Below, piece by piece: positions 50,612 to 62,100 of a stretch of 64,000 nt of DNA; position 1 is the stretch's first letter; the number at the start of each line of letters is the position of its first letter. The translations under genes were made by a program, and so were the position numbers. The notes beneath the pieces are model-generated. The model did no database searches and was not told the DNA's origin. It saw nothing but the letters and a program-made list of their open reading frames with translations. Source of the DNA: Dendrocalamus latiflorus. Lineage: Eukaryota; Streptophyta; Magnoliopsida; Poales; Poaceae. The stretch spans positions 26,094,449 through 26,158,448 of the forward strand of contig CM029670.1 of assembly GCA_017311315.1 (NCBI GenBank). The letters are read 5' to 3'.

Positions 50612-53120
50612 TGTCGAGACCCGAATATGCAAATCCGAACCTCTCTATGTATACTGCACTAGTCCAGGATCACGCTAGTGCACATAGTGAAAACATAGAT
50701 GAAATATCAACCATACACACGGTTAACCAAAAAAGACTCAAATATTAATTAATAATCAGGGTTGCAACCTTACAGTCGAGTTATACTTTAAGAGCTGGAA
50801 GGGTTAACAGAACTAGTAGTAGAAATACAACGAAAATGAAGAGGTCATTTGATATGCCCACAGGCAATCGACTGGGAAGGGAAATCCTATTCCAAGAAGT
50901 TGTCGAAGTACTCTCCTTCACATACCTCTGGCTGATATAGTATGCAAGTCATTTGTAGTAAGAATGCAATATAGAATCTAAGGCTTACCAAATGATGGTT
51001 GAATGGTTATTTTGCAGAAAGCGGTAATTTAAAAGTAAATGTAGCAAATAGATTGAAAGCGAAAATGTAAATGAGTAAATAAATAATTAAATCAAAGGAA
51101 TTGAATAGACCATAAGTGAATTAACCATCCACCCAATGAACACTCGTGAATTAACCATTCACGAAATGAACCACTAGTGATAGCAATGCACAATAATTTG
51201 AAACAAAATAATAAATAGATTTGAAAACTAGGTTTAACATGATCAAATATCATGACTTGCCAGCTGTTGTGGTTACAAACCAAACAGAGAGAGATGTGGT
51301 AGTGGAGAGTTAGGAGAATGGTCTCTGCCTCCCCATGGCCTTTCTTATGTATATATATTCACATGGGGTGTGCTTTTACAGTTGTACGCTTACATCCGTA
51401 CATCCCCACCAGGGGTATTTAAGTCATTACACATGTCCTACTTTGGGCCTTACAATCTCCTAACAGGCCTGCTGGGCCTAGGTGGGGGCCACCCCTACAA
51501 CACCAGCCTTGCTCAGTTAGTGGCTCTTGATCTTTTACTCCTTCTGCTTCTTCGAAGACGTTATCTGACGGGAGAAAAATATGAGGCACAAATAAAATAA
51601 AAAATCAAATAAATTCCAAAAATTTTATAACTACAACCAAAAGACAAAGCTCAATTTTAGATATATTTAGAAAAAAGAATCGGGCCAATTGGAGCTAGGG
51701 CGAACAAGAACGGACTCTAGGAATATTAAATGGCTAAGGAATTACTGAAATTAAAAAATGCTACTATGCTATGAACTGGGTGTATGGGATAGTAAGTTTA
51801 CGGTGGACTCAGCTCATGGAACAGTGTATCAGATGATTGGGCTTGCTGACGGGGCATCTAGGGTTGACATGGTGGACTTGTGACCTACCATGTGTCTAAC
51901 AGGTGGCAATTAGGGTTGAGGTGGCGGGGTGACGTGGCTAACATGTGGTATCTGGAACACTCGATGCTGACATAGCACCCATGTGGCACGACATGTGGCG
52001 GACACATGAGCTAGGGCTGAGGTGGCGTGTTGGCATGGTGCTGACTCGACTCAGCTCACGGGTTTATAGAATAGTGGATCTGACATATGGGCCTCATACA
52101 TCATAGGCACGGTGCACGTGAACTTAGTTCACGAAGAAGGCGAAGGGACATGAGGGCGTTGGTGTGGGATGACATCGGCTAGCTGACGTCAGTTATGTGG
52201 GAACCGAGACATCACTCCAGCGAGCGAAGCGTCATGCAGGGCGAAACGAGGTGACGCGCGGCGGGGCGGCGGCTGGACGGAGTGAGGCGGTGAGGTGGGA
52301 CGGCAGCGCGGCTCACTAGCAGACAGTGGAACGGCAAACAGCGTCGGAGAAGATGACCCAAGAGTCAGCGACATCGCACGGTGTCGGAGACGTAGTCGAC
52401 GGCGGCGAGCTCGACATAAGCTACGGCAACGCACGGCGAGGCTAAGTGAGAGATGTGGAAAATGAGGGAGCAGCCGGGTATTTAACTATTTATGCATGGA
52501 TGTCGGGACTTCCAGCTTCGGCACGGCATGGAATCCAAGACGAACACAGGCAGCGGCCGTGTGGCGGACGCTGACGTCAAGACCAACGCGGAGATGATGG
52601 TGGCTCCGAACGGGACGACGATGAACAGTGCTAGGGCATTGGATGAGTGACGCGGGGCAATCAGACGGCTACGGGACATGACAGTCGGAGATCGTTGGAT
52701 GGGATTTCACGAACGGCTCGATGGTGACATGTGGCAATCATCCGGCAGGCGGGGCAGCGGTTGGATGCTCGACGCGTGGCAGACGCGATGTGTGCTAAGG
52801 CAGTCCGGCCTAGCGGGAGAAATGGGTTTCGGTCCAATTATCTTTTTAGGGTTTTAGGGAATTTTCTATTTTTAGAAATTAAGAGAAAATCGATTGAGCT
52901 CTAGAAAATAGCAAATAAACCTAAAAAAATCTCAGAAAATTCCTTGTGGCATAAAGAACCCGAATAAAATACTTTCAACAGTAATTGAAGTTTAGAGTAG
53001 TCATATTAAATCCTTTTAATTCTAAAATTTATTTTTAAGTTTTAATTAATTTCAAAAAAATACAAATGGTGAATTTTATTTTAATAGCTCTAAGAAAACT
53101 ATGAAAAGCAAGGTGTTGCA
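50612..53120 (-). mobile_element. Fourth related gypsy LTR (probable solo LTR)
   Basis: Starts TGTCGAGACCCGAATATGCA, a diverged match to the chromovirus LTR start, with CTGCACTAGTCCAGGATCA following. GACTTGCC is at 51255-51262, a minus-strand ATAAATA lies near 52486, and an AT-rich terminal zone ends near GGTGTTGCA at 53120. No internal region is attached. A matching 5-bp duplication was not found, so the end may be off or decayed. Confidence 0.6.
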
Positions 53121-54194
53121 AATACTTTAAAGACTGAATCTTTTGACAACCTTCGAATGTAAAATAACGCAACAATAAACTATAATGGGTATCGCCTAGA
53201 TAATTAATTTGCATTGACCCAGCGCGGGTTGCACCATCAAGATGAACATGGGTTGTGTCGCTTGGTTTAAGCCGTCGTGCAGTGCAAGAGGGGGGGGGGG
53301 GTCTTTGGAGAGGGTGGATGGAACCTCCAGTAGTGAAAATCTTAGTGGGTGTAACCTCGTTAGGGAGATACATTTGTAAAGGTCTTGTGATGGTCTTCTT
53401 AATCTACATGTCCAAGAAAATATGTTGAACATCTCTTATGGGTATAGTGTGCAATCTCTACAGAGTGAAAACTATTTAAATAGTCGTGCCCATGATCATG
53501 GATGGGCATGAAAATTTACTCGAGTTAGTTTCTATTTAACAAAGTGATTTATGTGGGTAAGATGAAAAACAATGAAGTGTGGTCGAAACTCTGAGTTTGA
53601 TTTTTCATGGGTGATTGGAACTCAGTGAACATAAAAAGGGTGGACCGAACCCAAGAAATAAAAATAGTGTATGGTAGAGGTGCAATTGGATCAGATTCGG
53701 ATGGACATTGTTTATATCGTATCTTAACTCACATCTTTTTTCTGGATTCGGAGTTGGATACAATAAGGTCGAATACGAATACAGAGTATCGAAGTTTCAG
53801 ATACAGTACCATCGAGACGGATACATAACGGTTTCGGATTGAAAACGGATAATATAGACGAATAGTTCGACTACTGATAAATTTGACACACGATAAATTC
53901 ATACACAAACTGACAAGCATAATGAAATGAAAAATTCTGCAAAAACTAGCTTACAGACTACATCAAATATCAAACGGTTTCGGTTTGCTCTTACCCATCC
54001 TCTTTCTCACTCCATGCTGGCAGTTTGGACAAATGGATTATGGGAAGTGTGCAGATCGTTTTTTTTTGTGTCACATATATACGTTATACTTATACTGTAC
54101 AAGCTAATGCATTTCAAGCTAACAAAATAACAGATGTAGTAATGCTTTATGCTCATCTATCGGGAGGGGAGCTAGTTACACGTACAATTCCCAC
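53121..54194. other. No gene seen
   Basis: AT-rich with a G run at about 53290-53301. The stretch 53640-53900 is rich in GGAT/TCGGAT/GAATAC-type short repeats that may be old transposon DNA. No recognisable protein. Confidence 0.4.
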
Positions 54195-54490
54195 AAATAT
54201 CATTGCATATGATTTATAACTTCATAACAACGCTCCATTTTCGTTAAGAAACTTCACAACATTTAAGTGAGCCGGAGCATAAGACGGCCCTCTAGGCTAT
54301 AAGTGAGCATTGTCGGCCTGCAAGCAATGTACTCTGGCTCCAACCCGACCACAGAGATTAGGAACTTCGACATGCGATGCAACCTGTCCTGGGAGATCCT
54401 CAGCACCACCGAAAGCTTGGACACAGCAATGCAATCAACACTGACCTTCCCAAGGGGATCTGTCTTACTGTCTGTGGTCATAATGATTCA
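54195..54490 (-). pseudogene. mTERF C-terminal fragment
   Basis: The minus strand encodes IAVSKLSVVLRIS, then KFLISVVGLEPEYIACRP and MLTYSLEGRL, the last two helical repeats of a plant mitochondrial transcription termination factor (mTERF) protein. After a frameshift near 54262 comes NVVKFLNENGALL, typical of the mTERF C-terminus. mTERF proteins bind nucleic acid in plastids or mitochondria. This piece belongs with 58070-58328, from which it is separated by a copia insertion and other DNA. Confidence 0.75.
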
Positions 54491-55405
54491 ACAATCATTC
54501 CGGTTTGGAGTATTTGTACAACACTTAATCATATCTTAATTATAGAAGTCCCACTCTTGATCAAAGAAGTCTACATATGCTCCTCAACAGAAACAGCGCA
54601 CAGTGCAAACCACATGACGTTATAGTGTTATGTAAAAGCTCCCTTGTGCGTAGAAACCTGCATCAGCATTTCACCTCGCTGTTGCTTCTGTATCAGACAT
54701 CAAATTTTACACTAGTTCAAACTAGCATTATGCAAACAAAAAATGCTCAATATGCTAAGACAAGTAGTGTTTTAAATGGTACCATCTGACCTGACCAAAC
54801 CTCCACAGTTGTCATGATGATAGAATGGAAAGACAGAGCCTTAAGTTCTGCAGTTCAACATTGACACACTTGTTGTTTTCTCCCATGAAGTTTTTCGAGT
54901 CTTCTGTTTGAATTCTTCGGTTATTCATTCTGTAAAACTTTGCTAAACTGAAACTAATTATTGCAAAATTGAAGCAAGGTTACCTCATGAAATTTGAGAC
55001 CTACCACTGGCTTCTCAGCAACTAATCATAGAGAAGCTGCGGCGATGAATAGTTGAAGATTCCGTACATGGTGCCGGATTACTCATTTGTATTAGACTCG
55101 AAACAATTAGTGCCCTGAAAACTGTGTTCAGCATATGGAACAACTGCTGCTGAACCACCAAATCTTGGCAGGGAGATGCTCAAAAGATTGGCCAACCGAC
55201 CTGAACACTGCCACGCCTGTTCACTAATCTCTTGCTGATACAGACTACACAATGCTTGGTGGTCTTGAGCATCTTAATTAGTGCAAATTCTGCGCATTTA
55301 CGAAATGAACTATGCCTCCTTCAAAACTCAGATGGGAAGTGCTATGCAAACGAACAAGGCAAGGTGGAAACTTTGGGTAGCTACAGCGTCCACACTAGTA
55401 GAGTT
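54491..55405. other. Non-coding DNA inside the split mTERF locus
   Basis: AT-rich sequence between the mTERF C-terminal piece and the copia insertion. It continues at 57947-58065 on the other side of the copia. It could be an intron or an older insertion. No motifs recognised. Confidence 0.4.
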
Positions 55406-55410
55406 GGGCA

Positions 55411-56154
55411 TGTTGTAAGGTCTTACGACCTCCCAGGACCTTTCACGACCGGTTAGAGTCGTTTACGACCAGATAGAATTGAGTACGACCGGTCCTGGAT
55501 GCTTACGACCAGTTCCGATCGCCTCAATCTCCTCCGATCGCTTTTTCAACGTAGTCGTAAAATTACTGTAGCAATTTTCGACCACTCCTCCTTATCGAGC
55601 GCTGTCTTCCTCCAGCCGCTCTAAAAAATACCGTGATCGTAAATCTTTACGAACACGCAGTGATGCTGGCGATCACCGTTCACCGTAGTCGAACACCCTT
55701 TCGACTACGTTCACTTCCTTCAACGTGATCGGAGTCGCTTCCGATCACGTACTAACCTTCTCGGCGTAGTCGCAGAATCACTGTTCCTTTGCCGTGATCG
55801 CAGCACCTCTCGATTATGTCTGCTGGAACTTCACCGTGGTCGTAACTCCTCCCGATCACGCTTGCGATGATCGTGAGTCCTTCCGACCACGTCTTGCTCA
55901 ATCACACAACAAAACAATGCTTTGTGTTTTCCCCTCTTTTTGGTATTTTCCTCAATTGCTTGGTACATTGAATACATAGCTCTAAGCCTCTTTTTATACC
56001 CGGCTGTTCTAATTCAACGCGGGTTCTCAACACCTACTCCGACTCCGAGTCTTATACGACTTTGACTCGGTTACGACTTCATCTAGGACTCGGTTTTGGA
56101 TTCGATTACTTCCAAAATCTTGTGTACGACTTCTAAACAAGATTATTTACAACA
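55411..56154 (-). mobile_element. 3' LTR of the deleted copia
   Basis: Plus-strand reading from TGTTGTAAGG to ATTTACAACA; on the minus strand it starts TGTTGTAAATAATC like the LTRs at 58329 and 63351. It retains most of the short inverted-repeat array with some decayed arms. Confidence 0.85.
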
Positions 56155-56162
56155 TTCTCTCT

Positions 56163-57741
56163 CTAATCTTGTTTTTCGACTTCAATCATGCCGATCTTTC
56201 TCCTCATCTCCGAGAACTTTATCCGCCCCAGCGACTTTGTCAATATGTCTGCTTTCTGTTCTTCGGTTCTGATGTAGTCGATTGTAATCTTCCCTTCTTC
56301 GACACAATCTCTGATATAATGATATCTTGTGTCTATGTGTTTGCTTCTATCATGTAGAACCGGATTCTTGCTCAGCGAAATAGCCGATTTGTTATCAACC
56401 CTGAGCGTTACCTTCTGATCCTCTTTATCTGACAATTCACTCAATAGTCGAACGAGCCAGACTCCCTGGCAAGATGCTGCGCTCGCTGCGATGTACTCTG
56501 ATTCACATGAAGATAATGCAACCACCTTTTGCTTTTGAGATTGCCAGCTGATCGGACTCTCCCCAAGCACAAACATTATGCCTGTCGTGCTCTTTCGATC
56601 GTCGACATCTCCCGCCATGTCGCTATCACTGTAGCCCGTCAGCTGCAACGACTTTCCACCTCCTCTCTTGTACTGAATCCCGAGATTCAAAGTACCTTTG
56701 ATGTATCTCAGGATGTGCTTCACGGCATTCATATGCTCCTGAGTCGGTTTCTCCATGAAACGACTTACGTATCCGACCGCAAACGAGATGTCTGGTCGGG
56801 TGTGCACCAGATACCGTAGACTTCCGACAATGCTCCTATAAGTCGTGGCATCAACTGGTGATCCTGGGCCTGTCTTGCTCAACTTCAGATGATTCTCCAT
56901 TGGGGTTTGACATGGATTGCACTCTTCCATACCCGACTTCTCCAGAATCTTTCGAGCATATCCCGACTGACAAAGTGTTATGCCGTTGTCGGTTTGATTT
57001 ACTTCAATGCCGAGGTAGTAGCACAGAAGTCCCAAATCGGTCATTTTGAACAGCCTCTTCATCTCTTCCTTAAACCTCATAATCTCCTTCGAACTTGATC
57101 AAGTAATGATCAAGTCGTCCACATAAACGCCCACGATCAGTCTGTTCTTCGTATCTCCCCTCGTGTATACCGCATGTTCAGAGTTGCTTCTTCTGAACCC
57201 GAGTGCCGTTAGACTCTTGTCAAGCTTCAAATTCCATGCTCGTGGTGCTTGCTTAAGTCCGTAGAGAGCTTTGTTCAGCTTCAAGACTTTCTCAGCTTGC
57301 TTCTTGGATTAAAAACCTGGCGGTTGAGAAACATAAACTTCCTCCTCAATGTCTCCGTTCAAAAACGCCGTTTTCACATCCATGTGGTGAATCTCCCATC
57401 CACCGTTTGCTGCCAATGCAAGAAGTAGTCGTATAGTCTCCATACGAGCTACTGGGGCAAAGACTTCTTCGTAGTCGATGCCTTGTTTTTGAAACATACC
57501 CTTTCGCCACAAGTCGTGCTTTGTGTTTTGCGACTTCTCCCTTGGAATCCTTCTTTACCTTGAAGACCCACTTTAAACCGATCGCTCGATGACCCTTTGG
57601 CAAATCGGTGAGTTCCCAAGTGTTGTTGTCTTCAATGGATTTCAGCTCTTCCTGCATAGCAGTTCTCCAATGTTCATCTCCCGTCGCTTCTTCATAGCTT
57701 TCGGGTTCTTCTGCTGTTGTGTACAGTAACAGCTCATTCAT
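56163..57741 (-). pseudogene. Copia RT and RNase H (deleted copy)
   Basis: RT part: HHMDVKTAFLNGDIEEEVYV, LNKALYGLKQAPRAW and VGVYVDDLIIT (the catalytic YVDD). Then MTDLGLLCYYLGIEV and RNase H with LTGYSDSDMAGD, and KSLGRIKFSEMRRKIG at the C-terminus. Frames are 57741-57346, 57512-57309, 57284-57099 and 57080-56163, so stops and shifts occur in the RT. Gag, protease and integrase are absent because of the internal deletion. Confidence 0.85.
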
Positions 57742-57767
57742 CTGTATTGGCTCAGTTCGAGCATAGC

Positions 57768-57941
57768 TCTAAGCCTCTTTTTATACCCGGCTGTTCTAAT
57801 TCAACGCGGGTTCTCAACACCTACTCCGACTCCGAGTCTTATACGACTTTGACTCGGTTACGACTTCATCTAGGACTCGGTTTTGGATTCGATTACTTCC
57901 AAAATCTTGTGTACGACTTCTAAACAAGATTATTTACAACA
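57768..57941 (-). mobile_element. 5' LTR remnant of the deleted copia
   Basis: About 174 bp matching the outer end of the LTR (equivalent to 55981-56154). It joins pol directly, and beyond it lies GGGCA. Confidence 0.85.
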
Positions 57942-57946
57942 GGGCA

Positions 57947-58328
57947 CAGTAATGCCCCACTGCCACATGAATCTCCTGAAAGTAGTTGCGCTGATAAAAG
58001 CAACGAGACGCAAATCCACTAATAGATCCATCATCTAAAAGCTTTGAGTGCCTATAGCAAATGCGCACTTCAGCATCCGACCACCTGAACGTCTTCTTCA
58101 AGAACTCCACCTTGGCGGCGATCTTCTCCTCGCTGAGGAATGCGACAGCCAGCAGAGCGTGCCTGAACATCGCAGAGCCACGTCGCACACCGACATCTTC
58201 GGCACGCACCACCATCGCCCGGATGCTTTCCGGTTTGGTGGTGATCAGCCTCGGCACAGGGAGGCGCAGCTTGGCAATATCGCAAGAACCTAGCCCGCAC
58301 TCCTGCAGGAGCACGACGTTGGGTTGAC
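57947..58328 (-). pseudogene. mTERF central fragment
   Basis: The minus strand from 58328 to about 58070 encodes NVVLLQECGLGSCDIAKLRL, then ALLAVAFLSEEKIAAKVEF and LKKTFRWSDAEVRIC, typical mTERF repeats. Similarity stops near 58065. The following 120 bases up to the copia TSD are non-mTERF, and C-terminal repeats reappear at 54490. The 5' part of the gene is cut off by the copia LTR at 58329 and may lie beyond the window's right edge. Confidence 0.75.
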
Positions 58329-58512
58329 TGTTGTAAATAATCTTGTTTAGAAGTCGTACACAAGTTTTGGAAGTAATCGAATCCAAAACGAGTAAGAAAT
58401 CAGAAGTCGAAGACTGAGTCCTAGATGAAGTTGTAACAGAGTCGAAGTCGTATCAATATCGGAGTCGGAGTTGTAAACGTAGTCGAACCCGTGTTGAAGT
58501 CGAACAACCGGG

Positions 58513-58520
58513 TATAAAAG
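58513..58520 (+). promoter_or_regulatory. TATA box of the copia LTR
   Basis: TATAAAAG, 184 bp from the LTR start. The 3' LTR has the same motif at the same offset (63535-63542). Confidence 0.65.
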
Positions 58521-58598
58521 GAGAGGTAGTCCTGTAACTTTGAAGAACAACCAAGCTATTGAAAAAATACCAAAAAGAGGGAAAGACACAAAGTATTG

Positions 58599-59138
58599 TT
58601 TGTCGTGGGATTGCGCATAGACGTGGTCGAAAGGAATCACGATCACGACAACCGTGATCAGGAGGAGTTACGACCACGACAAAGTTTCCAGCAGGCGTGA
58701 TCGACAGGTGCTACGATCACGGCAAAGGAACAGTGTTGTTCCGACTACGTTGAAAGAGTGCACAACGTGGTCGTAAGGAGCAGCGACTACGCCGAGAAGG
58801 CTAGTACGTGATCGGAAGCGACTCCGATCACGTTGAAGGAAGTGAACGTAGTCGAAAGGGTGTTCGACTACGGTGAACGGTGATCGCCAGCATCACTGCG
58901 TGTTCGTAAAGATTTACGATCACGGTATTTTCAAGAGCGGTTAGAAGGAAGACAGCGCTCGATAAGGAGGAGTGGTCGTAATTGCTACAGTGTTTTTACG
59001 ACTACGGAGGAAAATTGATCGATAGAGTTTGAAGGGATCGGAACTGGTAGTAAGCATCCAAAACCGGTCGTATTCAATTCTATCTAGTCGTAAACGACTC
59101 TAACAAGTCGTAAAGGGTCCTGGGAGGTCGTAAGACCT
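58599..59138 (+). repeat. Array of short stem-loops in the LTR
   Basis: Perfect or near-perfect stems: TTTGTCGTGG 58599-58608 with 58674-58683; GATCACG 58641-58647 with 58653-58659; CGTGATCG 58696-58703 with 58714-58721; 11 bp 58742-58752 with 58763-58773 (one wobble); 10 bp 58807-58816 with 58823-58832; 10 bp 58847-58856 with 58863-58872; 11 bp 58899-58909 with 58914-58924 (one mismatch); 10 bp 58972-58981 with 58996-59005 (one wobble); AGGTC-GTAA-GACCT 59125-59138. Confidence 0.85.
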
Positions 59139-59147
59139 TACAACAGT

Positions 59148-59160
59148 TGGTATCAGAGTC
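59148..59160 (+). other. Copia primer-binding site
   Basis: TGGTATCAGAGTC two bases after the LTR end, the initiator tRNA-Met complement form. Confidence 0.85.
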
Positions 59161-59169
59161 TGGTGAACC

Positions 59170-62100
59170 ATGGCGGAGGCTTCAGAGGTGAAGGAAAGCG
59201 TGTCGCTGCAGTACCCGATCCTCAGTTCGGACAATTACCCGATCTGGGCGATGAAGATGAAGGTCAACATGATCGCACAGGGAGTCTGGGGTCCAGTTGA
59301 ACTAAAGGAGAAAGACAAAGTCGTTGATGAACGACTCGACAAGATGGCGATGGCGGCGATCTATCAGGCCGTGCCTGACTCGATGATGCGGCAGCTAATC
59401 GGCAAGGAGACGGCGAGAGACGTCTGGACTACTCTGCAGATAATGCACCAAGGAGTAGATCGAGTGAAGGAAGTTCGACTTCAAACATTACGCAGTGAGT
59501 TTGAATCATTGAAGATGGGAAGAGACCAGACTGTGGAAGAATTCTCTGGGAAGTTTAATGAAGTCGTAAACGAGATCAAATCTCTCGGCGACGACTTGAA
59601 AGATGAGGTGGCGGTGAAGAAGTATCTACGAGTACTGCCGGAGAAGTTTCTCCCGGTCGTAACTACGATCACGTACTCATAAGACCTCTCGAAGATGAAG
59701 GTCGAGGAGGTAACTGGGGCGCTCAGAGCACACGAGCAGCTTCTGAAGAGTTACCAAGCCAACAATGAAGGAAAAGGGCCTTACAATCAACAAGCATTGT
59801 TTGTAAAGGATGACACGAGGAACCGAGGAGAATCGTCATCAAGGGGCGGTCGTGGACGTGGTCGTGGCTGCGGCGCGTCTCATGGGCGAGGACAAGGACG
59901 AGGCTATGGCCAAGGTGGTCGTGGAAGAGGTGGTCGAGGAGGTCGTGGTGGTCGTGGAGATGGCAATCACCAGACAGACAAGTCTGATGTCCAGTGCTAC
60001 ACATGCGAGAAATACGGACATTACGCTGCCGAATGTCGGAGCCACATCCAGTGCCATAATTGCAAGAAGTATGGTCACTATGCTACGAATTGCCGGAGTA
60101 AGAAGAAAATAGATGAAGCAAACCTGGCTCAAACAGATGAACACAAAGAGTCGACGTTGCTGTTGTCGCTCTGCACTGCAGACGAACCGACAATGGTTTT
60201 ATTAAACGAGGAGAAAGTGTTTCTGAGTCTGTTGGAGAAAGGAGATCAGACTCAAGAGCGAACGGCAGACTGGTATCTCGACAACGGAGCCAGCAACCAC
60301 ATGACGGGTACGTACTCGATGTTTCACGAATTAAATAATAGTGTACTCGGAAGAGTACAGTTCGGAGACGGCTCGACCGTTCAGATAAAAGGGAGAGGCA
60401 CGATCCTGATGCAGTGCAAGGATGGAAGCCAGAGGAGATTGTCGAATGTATATTACATACCGAGTCTACGAAGCAACATCATAAGCCTTGGACAAATGAC
60501 AGAAGAAGGTTGTTGAATCGAACTCAAAGACACCTACCTGAAGATGTACGACCACACCGAACGACTACTGATGAAAGTACAGAGAACGGTGAATCGTCTG
60601 TACAAAATCCAAATTGAAGCATGCAAGCCGAAGTGTATGAAGACTACGACCGATGATACGGCCTGGCTATGGCACGCAAGATTCGGACATCTGAATTTCC
60701 AGAGTCTCAACACAATGGCGGGAAAAGAGATGGTGGTCAGATTACCGACAATCGATGACCCAGAGCAAGTCTGCGAAGGCTGTCTGGTGGCAAAACAAAC
60801 TCGTAGCAGTTTTCCACAGCAGACGAGTTTCAGAGCTTCGCAACCACTCGAGTTGGTTCACGTAGATCTGTGCGGACCAATCACACCTCGCACAGATGCC
60901 GGGAATCAATACTTCATGTTGATCGTAGATGACTACTCAAGAGCCATGTGGGTGTACATGCAAAAGAGCAAAGATGAGGCAAAGTCGAACTTTCAGAAGT
61001 TCATAACTCTTGTCGAAAACGAAGTCGATAAGAAGGTGAAGTCGGTCAGATCAGACCGAGGAGGAGAATTCCTCGCAAAAGAGTTCGACTCGATTTGTGA
61101 AGAGAAGGGCATTGCAAGACTCTTCACTGCTCCGTATTCGCCTCAACAAAACGGAGTCGTAGAAAGAAGAAACCGGACCGTGGTCGAAACGGCTAGAAGT
61201 CTGTTGAAGAGCCGATTCCTTCCCGGGAAGCTTTGGGCAGAAGCAGTACGACATGCTGTCTATCTGCTAAATCGTGCGACCACGCGATCACTGGATGGAG
61301 TCACTCCATATGAACAGTGGTTGGGAAGAAAACCAAATGTCGAGCATCTAAGGGTCTTCGGATGCTTAGCCCATGTGAAGCCATCCACTTATCTCAAGAA
61401 GCTAGATGACCGGAGCCGACGGATGATCTATCTTGGCTCGGAACCAGGCACCAAGGCATACAGGTGCTATAATCCGGTCGAAAGGAAGATTCATGTGAGC
61501 AGAGACGTGGTCTTTGAAGAAAACAAACATTGGGAGTGGGAAGAACATGAGGACATTGAGAAGGACATGTCGAAGTGGGTAACCTTCGAAGTCGAAGTCA
61601 TCGATGCCGACAATACGGAAGAAGCTACGACCACATCTCAAGACTCAAGTATCGACCATGAAGTCTTACCTGAGATAGAAGACCTCGATGAGGAAGAGTC
61701 AAACGGTCGAGTACCGAAGATGAGGAGCATTAGCGAGATCTATGCACAGACTGAACCAATGCAGTCTGAAGAATTGTTGCTTTACACGACTGTAGAAGAA
61801 CCCACGAGTTATGAAGAAGCAAAGGGAGATGCATGCTGGAGAGTTGCTATGCAGGAAGAGTTGAAGTCGATTGAAGACAATGACACATGGGAACTTACTG
61901 ATCTACCAAAGGGTCAGCGAGTGATCGGTTTGAAGTGGGTCTACAAGGTGAAGAAGAACACCCAGGGAGAAGTCGTAAAACACAAAGCACGACTTGTTGC
62001 AAAAGGATATGTTCAGAAACATGGAGTCGACTATGAAGAAGTCTTTGCACCAGTAGCTCGGATGGAGACAATTCAAGTACTTCTTGCGCTGGCAGCAAAC

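Larger units (their letters stand above)
55411..57941 (-). mobile_element. Internally deleted copia element
   Basis: Minus-strand copy of the family at 58329, flanked by GGGCA on both sides (55406-55410 and 57942-57946), so both ends are intact. It consists of the 3' LTR (55411-56154), the C-terminal half of pol, and only the outer 170 or so bases of the 5' LTR. The junction between pol and the LTR remnant is near 57768 and shares a CATAG microhomology. Confidence 0.85.
58329..59145 (+). mobile_element. 5' LTR of the copia element, 817 bp
   Basis: Starts TGTTGTAAATAATC, ends CCTTACAACA. TATAAAAG at 58513-58520 is the likely core promoter. The region downstream (58599-59138) is an array of short inverted repeats built from CGTGATCG/CGTAGTCG/CGTGGTCG-type arms. 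Confidence 0.9.

Noticed and set aside
57934..58386. The mTERF frame as a functional gene
   Set aside because: It starts in the LTR, loses similarity after about 90 residues, and the C-terminal repeats are 3.6 kb away with a frameshift.
58599..59005. Regularly repeated short inverted repeats resembling a CRISPR array
   Set aside because: A eukaryotic LTR context, arms differ from unit to unit and spacing is irregular; they are stem-loops, not identical repeats with unique spacers.
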